From assembly GCF_020882245.1 (NCBI RefSeq), contig NC_083600.1, positions 21,204,001 to 21,268,000 on the forward strand: a DNA stretch of 64,000 bases. Direction: 5' to 3'. The notes below the pieces were generated by a model, which was not told where the DNA came from, did not search any database, and worked only from the letters and a program-made list of their open reading frames with translations. Shown here piece by piece: positions 51,462-64,000 of the stretch; position 1 is the stretch's first letter; every line of letters begins with the position of its first letter. The translations under genes and the position numbers were made by a program. Source of the DNA: Rhopalosiphum padi. Lineage: Eukaryota > Arthropoda > Insecta > Hemiptera > Aphididae.

Positions 51462-54400
51462 TTCTTGTGTTAATATTGTCCTACGTAAAAGTATGTTGAT
51501 GATAAGAACTTGAATATTTGTGATTCCTATGTTTACTACCTAGTAAATTTTAGCTTATATAATATATATTTTTAGAAATACAAGCTAAAAGAACTAAATT
51601 GTTTGTCATAATAATGTATCGTTGAATTTGAATTTTACATATCCATTAATCATTATAATTACTCGATGACAAAACACTTTTAGCACTAGCGGAGTGCTCC
51701 TTTTTTATGTATATATCATATTATATATTGTGTAATAACATATTATAAGTTAATTTATTGATGCTAACTACAGTGGAAAACGAGTAGCGACTATAAACTA
51801 TACTGATAAGTGATAGTAGTAAAAATATAAAATCATATTTTTTGAAGCCATAGACTTTTGTACAAAAAGTTGGCATAATAAAGGTAAATTTTACAGTAGA
51901 ATAATGAACGACTAGAATACTAGACAGTGTAAATCATTATACGATTCGACAATGGTTATACACCATATGTATGCTATAGAGCTCATAGTTTAATTTTTTA
52001 TATAAAACATAATCAAATCTAAACTGTTAAGATATATAATGTCATTTCGAGTTTTCTAAACTATACTATTACAATAATTATTTTATGATTGTAAGGGCCA
52101 GACGTTTTATATTACCCACGCTGAAGTGGTTTCAATGAGAGATATCTTCATCCTCCCACAATCAATCTAACGCCCACTGTATATACGTACAGACAGCATT
52201 TGCACTTAAGATATAATTATTTTATAAACCATGAACTAAACAAATTAAAATAAAAAAGTTGATTTTTAGTACTCTATTTTTAATATTGGGAACATTCAAT
52301 ACAAATTAACAATATTGTACTAAAAAAAATTGTTATCAGCAATCTTTCTTTTTTAATATAATGTTAATCAAATTAGGTAAATAAAAAATATTTTTTTTCA
52401 TGCAAATGAATTTTCTTTCATGATGTATCAAAGAGAGTGGTAAAGTTTAAAAAAAAAGTATTTTCACAGCTATATAAACGTTTGAAATGTTTGAATAAAA
52501 TAATATATTAAAGATTATAAAGCTTATGTAAATAAATTATTTTAAAAGTAATTAACTCACAAATTCTCATTAATGTACGCCAACGCATAACAAAATATGT
52601 ATAATTAGAACGTAAAATAATGAAATAAATATAATTGTTTATATTTTATAGTATGCATAATATACAAATAAGAAACGTTTAAACACTTTTAAATTTAACG
52701 TCATTTTTATTTTTAGATAACAAAATAATATAAATATAGCTATGCTGAGTGCTGATATTGTGATAAATATTACAATATATATTTTCTTCATCGCGACGTA
52801 TTAACTGTTGGTTACTTAAGTATATATCATCAGTTGTACTTATACACGAGAAGATCGTGCGGGCAGCGTATGCACTGCTGTCAGTAAGGGATTTATTTGA
52901 GTATTCAAATAAGAAGTTAGCGTATATAATTTCAACATTTACTTTGATTAGTGTTTAGTCGTAATTCGTAACTAGAAGTTTATGTGAAATACACCATTCC
53001 TCGGATGGCATGTGAGATGATTCATAAAGTATCGATCGGAATACTCGAATTTCGTATTGGCACAGTTGTCAGTTTCCACGTACCTATATAAATACCGTAC
53101 AGTGTAAATGTATGCGGTCAAAACATTTATTTGTATAATAGAACAAAGCGCTTTCAATTGTCAGAGATGTCAGTCAGTATATAGAATACATTTAGGGTCA
53201 TCATTTTCTTAATAATTTGGTTGTAATTTACAGAACATTTTCGGGTTTTGGGTCAATCGTCTGTTTATTGTCAAACGCTTTGTTCAGAAATATTTTTGCT
53301 CTTTTGGCGACAAGATATTTAATTATCTTTTACTACCTGCTGTATTTTGTCTAAAGGTTGAAAATTTAACGGTATTCGAGTAGGACTTTGATGATTTTTG
53401 TGGTGGGATTATTAACCATTTTTTACCCGTTTATGCGCGTATTTTGACCATATGATGGTTTTATCTGACGTAGATTTCATAAAGTTTTAGTTTTACTACA
53501 GTAAACCTATTATTTGTTAATAAATGTACAGTAGTGAATTGCAACATTGTCAGCATAGAATATCATTCCCGTATTATTTTTTGTTGAAAAATTAAAAAGT
53601 AGTATTTGTAAATGTAGCTATAGTAAATATGAAAATATTTAGAGTTTGTTGTTAGGTACCTCGTCTTATACACATCAATAAATCATTACGATTAATTGAA
53701 TTTAAACTGGTACCAAAAATTAAATTTTTACAATAAATAATGTTATAAGTAGGACTTTTTTTATATTATATCAAATAATTATTGAGTACACTAAATATTA
53801 ATATTGTTACATTATATTATTTTTTCGGTCTTCAGTTAATATTTTAGATCTATAATTTATTATTTAAACCCACAGCTCTCTTAATTATAGCCTATAATAA
53901 CATATTTAATAAGCATATCCGATAAAGTTTGATTTCAGATATATATATATATAAAAATGATTTTTTTACTTTTATAATAGATTTGTCTTACATTTTTTTT
54001 AACCTTTGATATATTATGTGACATAGATTGTAATAATTAAAGTTTTATACTCATTAGTTACTTCATTATTATTAATTAAATAATTATAATTATTGTTACA
54101 ATTAAAGTTAACTAGTGACATGCAAATTAATGTATAATAAATAATAATATTATTAAAATATTAGGTTTTAACGGAGATATGATAGGCAACACAGTTATCA
54201 CTATTGTCCAGTCTTGGTTAACATACAGGCGCTTACTGATTTTTAATACATCAACTTACTAATATAAGTAATTTTAATATTATTATTTCTCATTTTTGAT
54301 TGTATATTTCAATGTCTATATTACTATTTTTATTATACTTATGTAGCTAAACAAAATGTGTTATCGAACCGGTCATTAAAGTATTCTTCAAAAAATTATC

Positions 54401-57400
54401 ATATTTAACGATTTATAAAAATAATATTTTCATACAAAATTTTATATTCAAAGATGTTTAGAAAGTACAGTAATAACTAACAATACCATTAATATGGGTT
54501 TAATTAAATAATTATTGTATCCGAAATCCAAAAATAAGAATTGTATAAAAATAGGGATATTAATTAAATATTGTTGTTTGACAATAACTCAATCAATTAT
54601 TCATAATTTAAAAAACTGTGTAATAGCATGACTGAAGATAATGACGATAATGTGTATATTAATTAAACTTAAAATTATGCGTACTTAGTTTCATAGTTTG
54701 CACATACGTTTTCATGTTTATTATGTAGCTAGTTAGCGTTCGAGATGGAAAATTAATCTAAATATAATTGTCATAATAATTGGCTAACTGTTTTATGGTG
54801 TTTGGTAACAATACAGTGGTAGCTGCCAAAAATTAATAATTTTTTTCTGAAATCATTATCGAAAAATGTAAGTTATCTCTGATTGCATAATATTTTAAGC
54901 GATATAAACAATCAAATAGTAAAAAAAAAAGTTAATAATATTATTTATACTAATTTTTTTTTATCGTTTAAATAGTAGGTACATTGTGAAATTGCGGCAC
55001 TCAAATTCTTAGGCAGCACAGTTACTGTTATATTCTATACTGATATAAATTTTTCTTCAGGCATATCTATAAGCTATGACAGTATAATGTAGATTTCCTA
55101 TAAGACCATTTTACAACATTATACGAATGAATACTAGTGCGTTGTTTTTAATTATATAGACATTTCTTTGAAAATTATTAACCGGCGTCATGACTCAGAA
55201 ATAATAAAATAAGTCGCCACACACGACAACTTTTTTACTAAAATCAATTATTTTTCAAGGCATTCATTTTTGTCAGCTTTGGCGTAGTTTAAAATTATAA
55301 GTTAATCATAAAAAATACATTTAATACATAACATTAATTATTATGTTATATAGGTACTTGGTATATGATCAATAAATGGCAATAACGTTTTATGATATTT
55401 TTTAAATATAATATCTGGAATATGATGGTCGTATGTATTATATATAAATTTTAAAGTGTTGTAAATTAATTAATAGTAAAATATATTAAAGATTGTATAA
55501 AAAAATACTGATACTAATGATTTTTGATTTTATAATTATATTATGTAACTAACTGGATTATTTAAACATGGTTATTGGATAGAGAGACGATGCATCTAAT
55601 GATCGTAGGATATTCGTCATAAACTACACTAAGGATACGATGATCTGCATAATCATAGAAAGTGAATCAAAAATTATATATAAGTGATTATTAAGACTGG
55701 TAAACTCTGATAAACACCTTTTAGTTACTCAATATATTATCAAAAACTAAGGTTCTATGGAAACTATAATGTTTCCATTTTATAATGGTTTATAATTTCG
55801 ACCACTTCTGTTAGATTCCAATTAAATAACGTTTACAACACGTCATGTAGAAAGTTTAGAAATCTTAAAAGTTAAAACTGTTATTATTTAAATATGCATG
55901 AAATAATATGCGACAATTCAATTTAATTAACGATTAATTAAATATCATAGATTTCTTACGGTAATTTATTTTATTTGTTTTATTTTTATACGTAATAACC
56001 GCTACAAAGTTAGACTTTTTAATAATTTAAGTATAAAATGATTTATTTCTACACAACTTTATACAACAACAGTTATTGTATTTACTATGTCATTAGTCAT
56101 GACTCGTTAAAATCAAGTTTAAATTCTTATAGAATGTTTTTATGGTATTTTAGTATTATTAATTGTTATTACTTATGAAGTTATGAACTATAATTATAAC
56201 TTAAAAGCTTACTTGTCTTGATTGGCTATAATTATGAGTTTAATTAAAATCAAATCATGTAATGTCTACTATTTGGAGAATTTTGAAAAATTTTATTCCC
56301 TATTCACAATAAAGGTAATTATTATAACAAGTTACATAAAAAAGAGGTTTTAAAAAAATACAACTAAGAACATATTAATATAATATTTATCTGTTGTGAC
56401 AAAATTAATTTTAGTCAAAGTATAAAATTTATGAATATACTTTAAATTAATTTAACACTGATTGTGGTAAAATAGTATAGATGTGTCGTGTGCAGTATGC
56501 ATACTAACTATAATAATTTAAACAAAGTACATATATGGTTAGGTAAACAAGTTTAAAAAATATTATGTATTTGTCTTTTAACTAAATTAGTTAAAATAGT
56601 TAAGACAATAAATTGTAGTACTAAAGGAAAAATGATTACAGAAAATCAAAATATTTAAAAAAAAAAATTGTAAATCCGTGTAATCTTAATATAGTAAGAC
56701 ATGAATAATTAACTATAAGAATATATCTATAATAAATTAACTTTTGAATTTTATTCAGTTAGTATGGTAATATTATACATATTCAAATATGTAGGGAAAT
56801 AATGAAAAATATCACCAATAGAATATAATAAGTAGTTACACTTTAATTGAACAATTGAAGGACAAATATAAAATTCATTCAAATTACCGCAATATAATTT
56901 TGGTATATTGACAAATGAAAGAAGTGTTACTATAAAAAGCTTTGTTTTATATTGTTATGCTAATTGCTAATCTATAATAACGAAACATAAAAATATACAG
57001 TTATTATGTTTAATAATTAGGTTATATTAAAAGAATTTTGATCACCATTTTCTACAATAAAAAGGTTAGTAATTCAAATTAATTATTCTTTATTTATATA
57101 TAATTATATAGTGTCGTATTAATGTCTTGAATAAAAACTGTTGTAAATGGATAAATTTATTATAAGAAAAATAATTTTAGCACATTCGAAAATTTAAGTT
57201 TTTAAATGTTTATAATATTGTATCAAATAGTTTTTGAATATGTGTCTAATCGGTATAATTCTCGTATAATAGTATTATCTTTATATAATATATCAATATA
57301 CTCATATACCATATATTATACGCAGTTTTAATAGAACCTAGGAAATACAGACAACTGATTACTATTATAGTACTACCTAATAATTTTTTTCAGGATAAAC

Positions 57401-57704
57401 CTTAACGTTTAACCCGCTAGTTGACGAATTTATTTAATCGTTAGTTATTTTAATTAGTTTGTATACAAGTTCTATAATTATAGAAAAAATAACAAATAAT
57501 AAAACAATGAATTCTAATAAAATGTGTTTATTTTTATATTTACTATTAAAAACAGATAAGTCAGTCTTAGAAAATGGAAACATTTAACAATTGTTTCCAT
57601 ATTGGATATAAATCAATAGCAATAACGTATGTAACAATATAATAAAAATTAAAATTAAATTTATGTTAAAAAATAAAGTATTCGTTTTGAAATTTCACAG
57701 TAGC
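51462..57704. other. AT-rich spacer downstream of the Gly-rich gene
   Basis: No supported gene. A GC-richer patch at about 52,840-52,900 ends in CTGTCAGTAAGG, which could be a plus-strand donor, but no frame supports an exon. The minus-strand AATAAA at 57527-57532 is the likely polyadenylation signal of the Gly-rich gene. Confidence 0.55.
57527..57532 (-). terminator. Polyadenylation signal AATAAA of the Gly-rich gene
   Basis: A canonical AATAAA on the gene strand, about 175 bases after the stop codon. Cleavage would follow 10-30 bases lower. Confidence 0.6.
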
Positions 57705-60700
57705 TTATTTTTTAGTGTAAGGGAAGCTTTCTCCTGGTGGTCCATAACTATCCTGTCCTGGGGCTGAGTAAGTGTCTCCGCCATGACCACCAGAGCTGGA
57801 ACCATGGTCACTACCAGAGTAGCCTCCGAAACCTCCCGAACTTCCTCCATATCCTCCAGAAGAACTTCCACCGTGTCCTCCGAAGGAGCTACCTCCATAT
57901 CCGCCAGATGAACTTCCACCGTATCCACCGGACGAGCTTCCACCGTGTCCTCCGAATGAACTACCTCCGTATCCACCAGATGAGCTTCCGCCGTATCCAC
58001 CGGACGAGCTTCCACCGTGTCCTCCAAATGAACTACCTCCGTATCCACCAGATGAGCTTCCACCGTGTCCTCCGAATGAACTACCTCCATATCCACCAGA
58101 TGAGCTTCCTCCGAGTCCTCCGAATGAACTACCTCCGTATCCGCCGGATGAACTTCCTCCGTGTCCTCCGAAAGAACTGCCTCCGTATCCACCAGATGAA
58201 CTTCCTCCGTATCCACCGGATGAACTTCCTCCGTGTCCACCTAATGAACTGCCTCCGTATCCGCCGGATGAGCTACCTCCGTATCCGCCGGATGAGCTAC
58301 CTCCGTATCCGCCGGATGAACTTCCTCCGTGTCCTCCGAATGAACTACCTCCGTATCCGCCGGATGAACTTCCTCCGTGTCCTCCTAAAGAACTTCCTCC
58401 ATATCCACCGGATGAACTTCCTCCATGTCCACCGAATGAGCTTCCTCCGTATCCACCAGATGATCCTTTGTGATTACTAGCAGAATACCCACTAAATAAG
58501 ATTCCACTTGAAGATCCACCATAACCTCCAGCAGAACTTCCATAGCTTCCTAAGGAACCACTGTAGCCTCCTGATGAACCTCCATGACCACCGGAAGATC
58601 CACCATATCCTCCTGATGAACCACCATATCCGCCAGAAGATATACCGAACCCTCCTGATGAACCACCATGACCGCCGGAAGATCCACTATATCCACCGGA
58701 AGATCCACTGTAGCCTCCTGATGAACCTCCATGACCACCAGAAGATCCACCATATCCTCCTGATGAACCGCCGTAACCACCGGAAGATCCACCAAATCCT
58801 CCTGACGAACCGCTGTAACCACCAGAAGATCCATGGTCACCGGAAATATATTCATCGGACGAACTGTCGTCATAGCTACTTCCGCCATGTCCACTTGAAC
58901 CAGAATCATAAATACCAGAAGATCCGTGACCTGAAATAATATATCAATGTATTGCATAAATAAATATGTTGTACAGGATAACATTTTAAGTTCACATTAA
59001 TTTATATTATGCTCTTACTGCTATACGAATCATCTCCACCACTGCTATAACTACTAGAAGATCCTCCATAACCACCAGATGAACTACCATGACCACTGTG
59101 GCCAGAATAATGATCATCGTGGTGTTCGTAATGGTGAACTGGTTTTTTCACATAAACTTCTTTCACGATTGTTGGCACATGCACACGAATATGTACACTG
59201 CAAATTTAGTTTGAATATTATGATTAACATTAAGCTTTGAAGTTACATATAAAATGCGTTTAAAATATTTCAATTGCAATAATGAAATGAAAATGTTATA
59301 AATTATATCGTTGGAAATTTCAGTATAATTAAACTAAAAATATAATAGCTGGGCTGCATAAAAAATTGATTAATTTAATGGTTTGCTGAAATATAATGGA
59401 CGAATCATGTGTAAGGGTCTATTTCAGCTTACTATTAACTCATGCTTAATAATTGTTTATGCGAGCCGGCTTAGATATTTTATTTAAAACTGTAAACTAT
59501 AATATAATATTGAAGGTTAATAGACTAATAATTATACTCACTGTTCTTTGCCGCCAAATGTTGCATATGTGGTGTCGAATGTACTGGCGATTGCAAGGAA
59601 ACAGAAGACCTGCAAAATACGTAAAAGCATTGTAAAGTTATATTATTGTTTTACATATAATATGTTTATGCAAATATGTGTCGGTGTTCCGAATATGAGA
59701 AAACAGTTATATAATCGCACGATGACGTATGTGTCGTAGGCGTGAGAACGTATTTTTTTTTATTTTATCGGCACAAGAAGAAGAACTAGTTTTTAGGAAG
59801 AGCGCATTTATTTTTATCGCTGGTCGGTCACTCCGGTCGGGTCATCGCGTGCGGCCGGTGAAAGGTTTCCAGTATTCGGGCAGGTCGCTGCTGAGTGAAA
59901 GTGATAATTCTGATGATAATAATTTTATATGCCGTTTTATTATTAATAATTTGGAATAGCCCGTGGGCCAACAGTTCTATACAATAATAATAATAACAAA
60001 AACATATGGGAGGCCTTCATCAAACACGAGTAGCTTAGATTCATGCGTAATGTATCATCACTTTCCCTGGCGGGGGTGGATAGATAATTATTGCGTGTTT
60101 CCGGAAGTAACATAATATTATATTATCGTGATCGAAAATAATTATATTATTATAATATGTATGCTTGAATTTTGGTCATGATTTGTCATGTGTGATTATT
60201 GTGGATGTATAAATATACCTAATACTATTTTCTATTTGTTTGAATTCTGAACATGTGTCGTAAAATGTCCATACATGTGACATACACATAAGTACATAGA
60301 GGTGTTAATTTTTAAATTTCATTAATAGCTACATTGTAAAAGCAAAATTATTCCAACCTGAAATTGGTTAAAAGTTAAGTAAATTTTATACTACAATCTA
60401 AAATCAATGAGTGTATTTTTCAGGGGGTAAAATACGAAGGCTATATTTTAAGTAGATAGTGGAAGTTAATTTATATTAAATTATAATTTCATACGACAAT
60501 TGCAAGAAAATTTAGAGGCTTTTGAGTGGCTGTAAAAGTTTTACGTAGGTAAAAGAAAAAATTGGTAACGACTATGACAAAATTTTTTCGAAAAAAATTT
60601 AATTTTCTATTAATTTTACTGTCAAAAACCATAATACACTGTGTTTCGCTCTGAATCGTTTATAGAATGTGACAATCGTTAATAATTTTTGGATTTGAAA

Positions 60701-62735
60701 ACTCTAACACACGCCCAACACATCCAGCCAAGTGATTTATACCAAAAATCAATTCCCGCGAGACTAAATCCTTACCGTAAACATTGAAGTGTGACGAGTT
60801 AACGTCATCGAAATTATTATCCTAACATTTTAACGATGCGAGACCGAATCCAAGATAAGTTAATTACATCTTTGTTTAAATATTCATACTTTTACGGCGT
60901 AAAGGTTTCATTTTTAATCATAATTTATGATATATTTATTTATTTAAATAATCTATTGAATGTCGTTTAAGTCACTCGTATAATAATTACTTAACTATTT
61001 TTGGTTCATTACACGATAATATACATTATACAAAATTTATATTTAAGCATTTTTAGTAATTGGTAAGAAAACCTAAGAATGAAAAAAATACAAATTTTAT
61101 ATAAATTTGTTTAATATCACATAATTTAATATAGATAAGAATCAATTAAAGTCTTAGAATAATAGAGTTATTAAATATATTATTTCGTGCAGTATAAATA
61201 AATTATACTTTTGGAATGGAAGGATCTTTTATACTACGGTACATAGTATCATAGTTTAGGTATAGTGTATATTATTAAAATTTTAAATTAATATTTATAA
61301 AATTATACATCAATTATTATATTTTTGAAAATACATATTATACACATATATAAGTATATTTGTATGTTATTATCTACGCACTAAAAAATTAGATTTTTCC
61401 TTCGCACGTGTGTAGAATTATGGAAGCAAAACAATAATTTATAATATTTTTATATTATTTTATATAATATATAAAGTTTTTTAAGAAACAATATTTTTGT
61501 GGTTCGTTATGTTTAACTTATTTTGAAATTGTTAAGAAATCACAGTCAATTTTCGATTAGATAATAAGATTTTTGTAAATATAATTCAAAGTAGGTCGAA
61601 ATTGGATCATTAGTTTTGTCGTAACGTTTTCAAATAGTTTCGGAGAATATAGGTATATCGTATATAGTACATACATACTTAACTTCAATTTATATTTTAT
61701 CCATGTATAAACTAATATTTTTTTACTATGAATAATTAATAATATTAAAATGTTGAAAAAAACTATTGTTAGGTTATCACTATAAAAATAAACAAATTTT
61801 ATTAGTCTTACTTACAAATCAAATGACACGGTAATTTTCACAAATTATTTATTTTATAATCAATTAAAATAAAAAATAAGATAATGAATACAGTTTGATT
61901 TATGACTATAAATCGTACGCATTATTTATTAATTTATATTAAAAATACATATTATATTGTATCTTAAATTGTTTTTATTGTAACTATAAAATAAACAAAT
62001 TTATTATTTGAGTATTGCAAACTAAGAAAATTTATAATAATTTTAGATTTGTTTTTTTCCTCAGTTTTAAGATAATTAATAATACATAAATCTAAATAGT
62101 TTAATAGGTATTTTAAATGGTGTTTTTAATAATTCACAGAAAACTTAATTATTATTGAAAATAATATACAAAGTTAATATTTAATTGAAATATATATGTT
62201 TTTTCAATAAGTATTATTTAAAATTTATTTTATTAAAATGTCCATAATACTTTTAATGCAAATTAAATTTATTTTGATAAAAATAAAGATGGCTTATTTT
62301 TAATTAAGTAATAAATAAAACAATAAAAAAGCATATTAACAAAAATATTATTTTTATAGATTATTATTGAATAATTACTAGTATCAATATCATCGGTTGC
62401 ACTTAATGATTGATTTGATTTAATGATTCAAAGACTTAAATTATACTTAAAAAAAAAAAATAAATATAAATAAGAAATTAAAAAAAAAATAACACTATTT
62501 TTAATAAGTTATAAATAGCTTTAAATGTTGAAAAATCATTAAACTTTTTGTAAATAACACTATACGCATAAAGTATAAATATTTGATAATATATTTTTAT
62601 GTACTTTGAATGTATTCCAAGTAAAAGAATAATAAAGTCAATTATATTATTATAGTTCTAAAAGTATCACACGATGGTATAGTAAAAAACATATAATATG
62701 TGTTGTTTACTTACTACGATTGATAAAGTGCCCAT
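57705..62735 (-). CDS. Secreted Gly/Ser/Tyr/His repeat protein (family member 3), probable cuticle or extracellular structural protein
   Basis: Four exons, 62715-62735, 59542-59609, 59019-59197 and 57705-58930, give 497 residues. Exon 1 encodes MGTLSIV; exon 2 completes the signal peptide (VFCFLAIASTFDTTYA); the next intron splits a His codon as in members 1 and 2. Exon 3 opens HVHIRVHVPTIVKEVYVKK, then PVHHYEHHDDHYSGHSGHG, sharing KKPV and HHDDHY with member 1. Exon 4 is a 407-residue repeat: first seven-residue GGYGGSS/GGHGGSS units, then eight-residue GGYGGSSS/GGHGGSSF units, closing with PGQDSYGPPGESFPYTKK. No cysteine was noted in the body. Gly-Tyr-Ser repeats of this kind are found in flexible cuticle and silk-like proteins. 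The antisense strand is open for hundreds of bases only because of the repeat. An alternative start is discussed separately. Confidence 0.85.
57840..58470. repeat. Coding tandem repeat, 24/48-bp period
   Basis: Imperfect 24-bp units (TCCTCCGTATCCGCCGGATGA type on the plus strand) alternate Tyr- and His-containing versions, making a 48-bp higher-order unit. They encode GGYGGSSS and GGHGGSSF or SSL in the Gly-rich gene. Some adjacent units are nearly identical, such as three at about 58,240-58,320. Confidence 0.9.
58540..58840. repeat. Coding tandem repeat, 21/42-bp period
   Basis: Units of 21 bp encode GGYGGSS, GGHGGSS, GGYSGSS and GGFGGSS, one residue shorter than those in the next block. 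A short non-repeat spacer (GILFSGYSASNHK) separates the two blocks. Confidence 0.85.
59609..59630 (-). promoter_or_regulatory. Alternative start codon for the Gly-rich gene
   Basis: Directly upstream of exon 2 and in frame with it is ATG at 59630, giving MLLRILQ before VFCFLAIASTFDTTYA. If transcription begins in intron 1, this yields a complete second signal peptide without exon 1. A GC-rich patch at about 59,700-59,910 just upstream could be the promoter. This is inferred from sequence only. Confidence 0.35.
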
Positions 62736-62851
62736 GTTGAATTCAATAATATTATGATCGGATGGCAGGAACGTCTCAATAGATGTATTATTAGCTATAC
62801 TTCGTATATGACAATAAAATCTACACTGACCACCGTAACGTACAATAGATA

Positions 62852-62858
62852 TTATATA
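62852..62858 (-). promoter_or_regulatory. TATA box of the Gly-rich gene
   Basis: CCTATATAATATC on the gene strand, 117 bp above the exon 1 ATG, followed upstream by a GC-rich promoter patch to about 63,100. Spacing and sequence are close to those of His-rich gene 1. Confidence 0.6.
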
Positions 62859-62859
62859 G

Positions 62860-64000
62860 GGTACTTGTGGTTATCAAAATCGCCGACGAACATGTGAGTA
62901 AACCCAACTGGCGTCCGGCGTTTTTATATCCGAAAGTCGCCAACCGTAAAGTCGAATGTCTGGTGGGGCTCACGGTGCCGGGTAATTGTAGTGTATCAGC
63001 GGCAGCGTCGTCAGAAAACAAGACGCCTCGGTGTAGGTAAAGGTAGGAAAGTACTGCAGCTACAATAATGTAATACTCTAGGGCGGGTGGACGGAGGTTA
63101 TAGACAAAGTGTTCTCCAAAAATTACACATTATAATAATAATTATATTATTAAGATGTGCATGCATTTTTTATTAAATAACTAAAATTTGTACAAATTTA
63201 GAAAATAATGTTGCTCTTTTTCCCTTATTGTACGTGCATAACATAATTTTTAAATTTATTACACGTGAATAGTAATTAATAATAATAGTACACAATATAT
63301 TGTCTAGTAAAGTATATAATATATTATTGTATAATTTGTATAGAATTCAACTAATTAAAAATACTGTGTTAGGTAACTAATTAATGATGAATAAACTATG
63401 AATGATTATAGTATTTTAGTAGCAATGTGACAATATATAGGTAAAAATAATATATACAAATAATATAATTCGTGAACGTGTGACTTGAGAAAAACTATGA
63501 TTTAAGGAACAGTCCAATGTATTAAATTTGTTTTACAAATATATACGAAAGTATAACAACATATTTCTTGAAGTAAAAGCGAAATTATTTTCGTTTAAAA
63601 TTGAAAATGCATTATAGTGCATATAATTTATATTGGATTGTATATGTTGAAAATTAAAAAAAAAACAATGAAGACCTTTCATTTTCATAACTTTAAAACT
63701 TACGTCTATTACGTAAAATCAATAATAATTATTTATGTTGATAAAAGTAAAAGTAAATGCTGCTTAGTAGATGTACTTCTTCATTGATTAAGTAAATGTA
63801 TTGGATTCGTAAATTTGAATTCAATGATAAATCATTGCACAACAATTTTGTTAGTTTATTTATTAAAAAGTATTTTATTTTATTTTTATTACTGTAAGTG
63901 ATCCTATTTTCTATTATTAGATTGAACTTATTTTTTCCAAAAACAAACTGAATTTAATGTTTATATAATACTAATAGTGACTATCTATTTATATAAATAC
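62860..64000. other. Promoter-side GC patch and AT-rich right edge
   Basis: The first 240 bp are GC- and CpG-rich (GGCGTCCGGCG, GGTGCCGGG) and fit a promoter region. A short minus-strand open frame there has no coding support. From 63,120 to the edge the sequence is AT-rich and I see nothing in it. Confidence 0.55.

Noticed and set aside
51682..51710. AGCACT-AGCGG-AGTGCT stem followed by a T run, like a bacterial terminator
   Set aside because: The DNA is eukaryotic and no gene ends here; the stem is only 6 bp.
52972..53157. Minus-strand frame of 60 codons (MKALCSIIQ) as a possible fourth secreted family member
   Set aside because: It lacks a signal-peptide hydrophobic core, the V-x-H-V-P head and the CA-split donor.
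57737..58480. Long plus-strand open frame (247 codons) opposite the Gly-rich gene
   Set aside because: It is the antisense of a 24-bp repeat with no stop in that frame. The Leu/Arg/His-rich product has no gene context, while the minus-strand frame has signal peptide, splice sites and stop.
58508..58984. Open frames of about 143 codons on both strands
   Set aside because: Off-frame and antisense readings of the 21-bp repeat in the same gene.
59729..59959. Plus-strand frame of 76 codons
   Set aside because: Sits in a GC-rich intron patch of the Gly-rich gene; no domain and no splice partners.

Overview
The window is insect nuclear DNA, most likely from an aphid. It is very AT-rich, has compact protein-coding exons with GT/AG introns, carries many hAT-type transposon fossils, and shows dispersed TAGGTA/TACCTA words that I associate with aphid genomes. 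Every protein-coding gene I can support lies on the minus strand. Exon models below were built by hand from splice sites and reading-frame continuity.

Left part (1-20.7 kb). The first five coding exons of an ABCC/MRP4-like transporter lie at 1.3-3.4 kb and the gene continues out of the left edge. A long AT-rich spacer with MITEs follows. Next come an intact two-exon histone H3.3 gene with a GC-rich CCAAT promoter (11.0-12.2 kb), an intact five-exon C2H2 zinc-finger gene whose second half resembles the N-terminal part of MULE-derived proteins (13.2-15.3 kb), and an intact four-exon endonuclease III (NTHL1) gene (19.0-20.2 kb).

Right part (23-63 kb). Three same-strand genes share one unusual layout: a tiny first exon of 12-21 coding bases, a 65-68 base signal-peptide exon, a phase-2 intron splitting a His codon, then a His-rich secreted body opening with a V-x-H-V-P motif. 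They encode 86, 73 and 497 residues; the last is a Gly/Ser/Tyr/His repeat protein. Two of them have first introns of 3-5 kb. I see them as a dispersed cluster of related, probably cuticular or other extracellular structural proteins. This is the main candidate for an undescribed system.

Mobile elements. There is an 815-bp hAT deletion derivative with perfect 8-bp target duplications (33.7 kb), a broken BED-finger hAT transposase with a premature stop and a matching terminal sequence (48.8-51.5 kb), a MITE with a 12-bp flanking repeat (0.1-0.6 kb), a 151-bp hAT MITE (4.6 kb), and a degenerate repeat family with units of about 170-185 bp seen in opposite orientations at 17-18 kb and 32-33 kb. 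The remaining spacers are AT-rich and I see no supported genes in them. No tRNA, rRNA or CRISPR was recognised.
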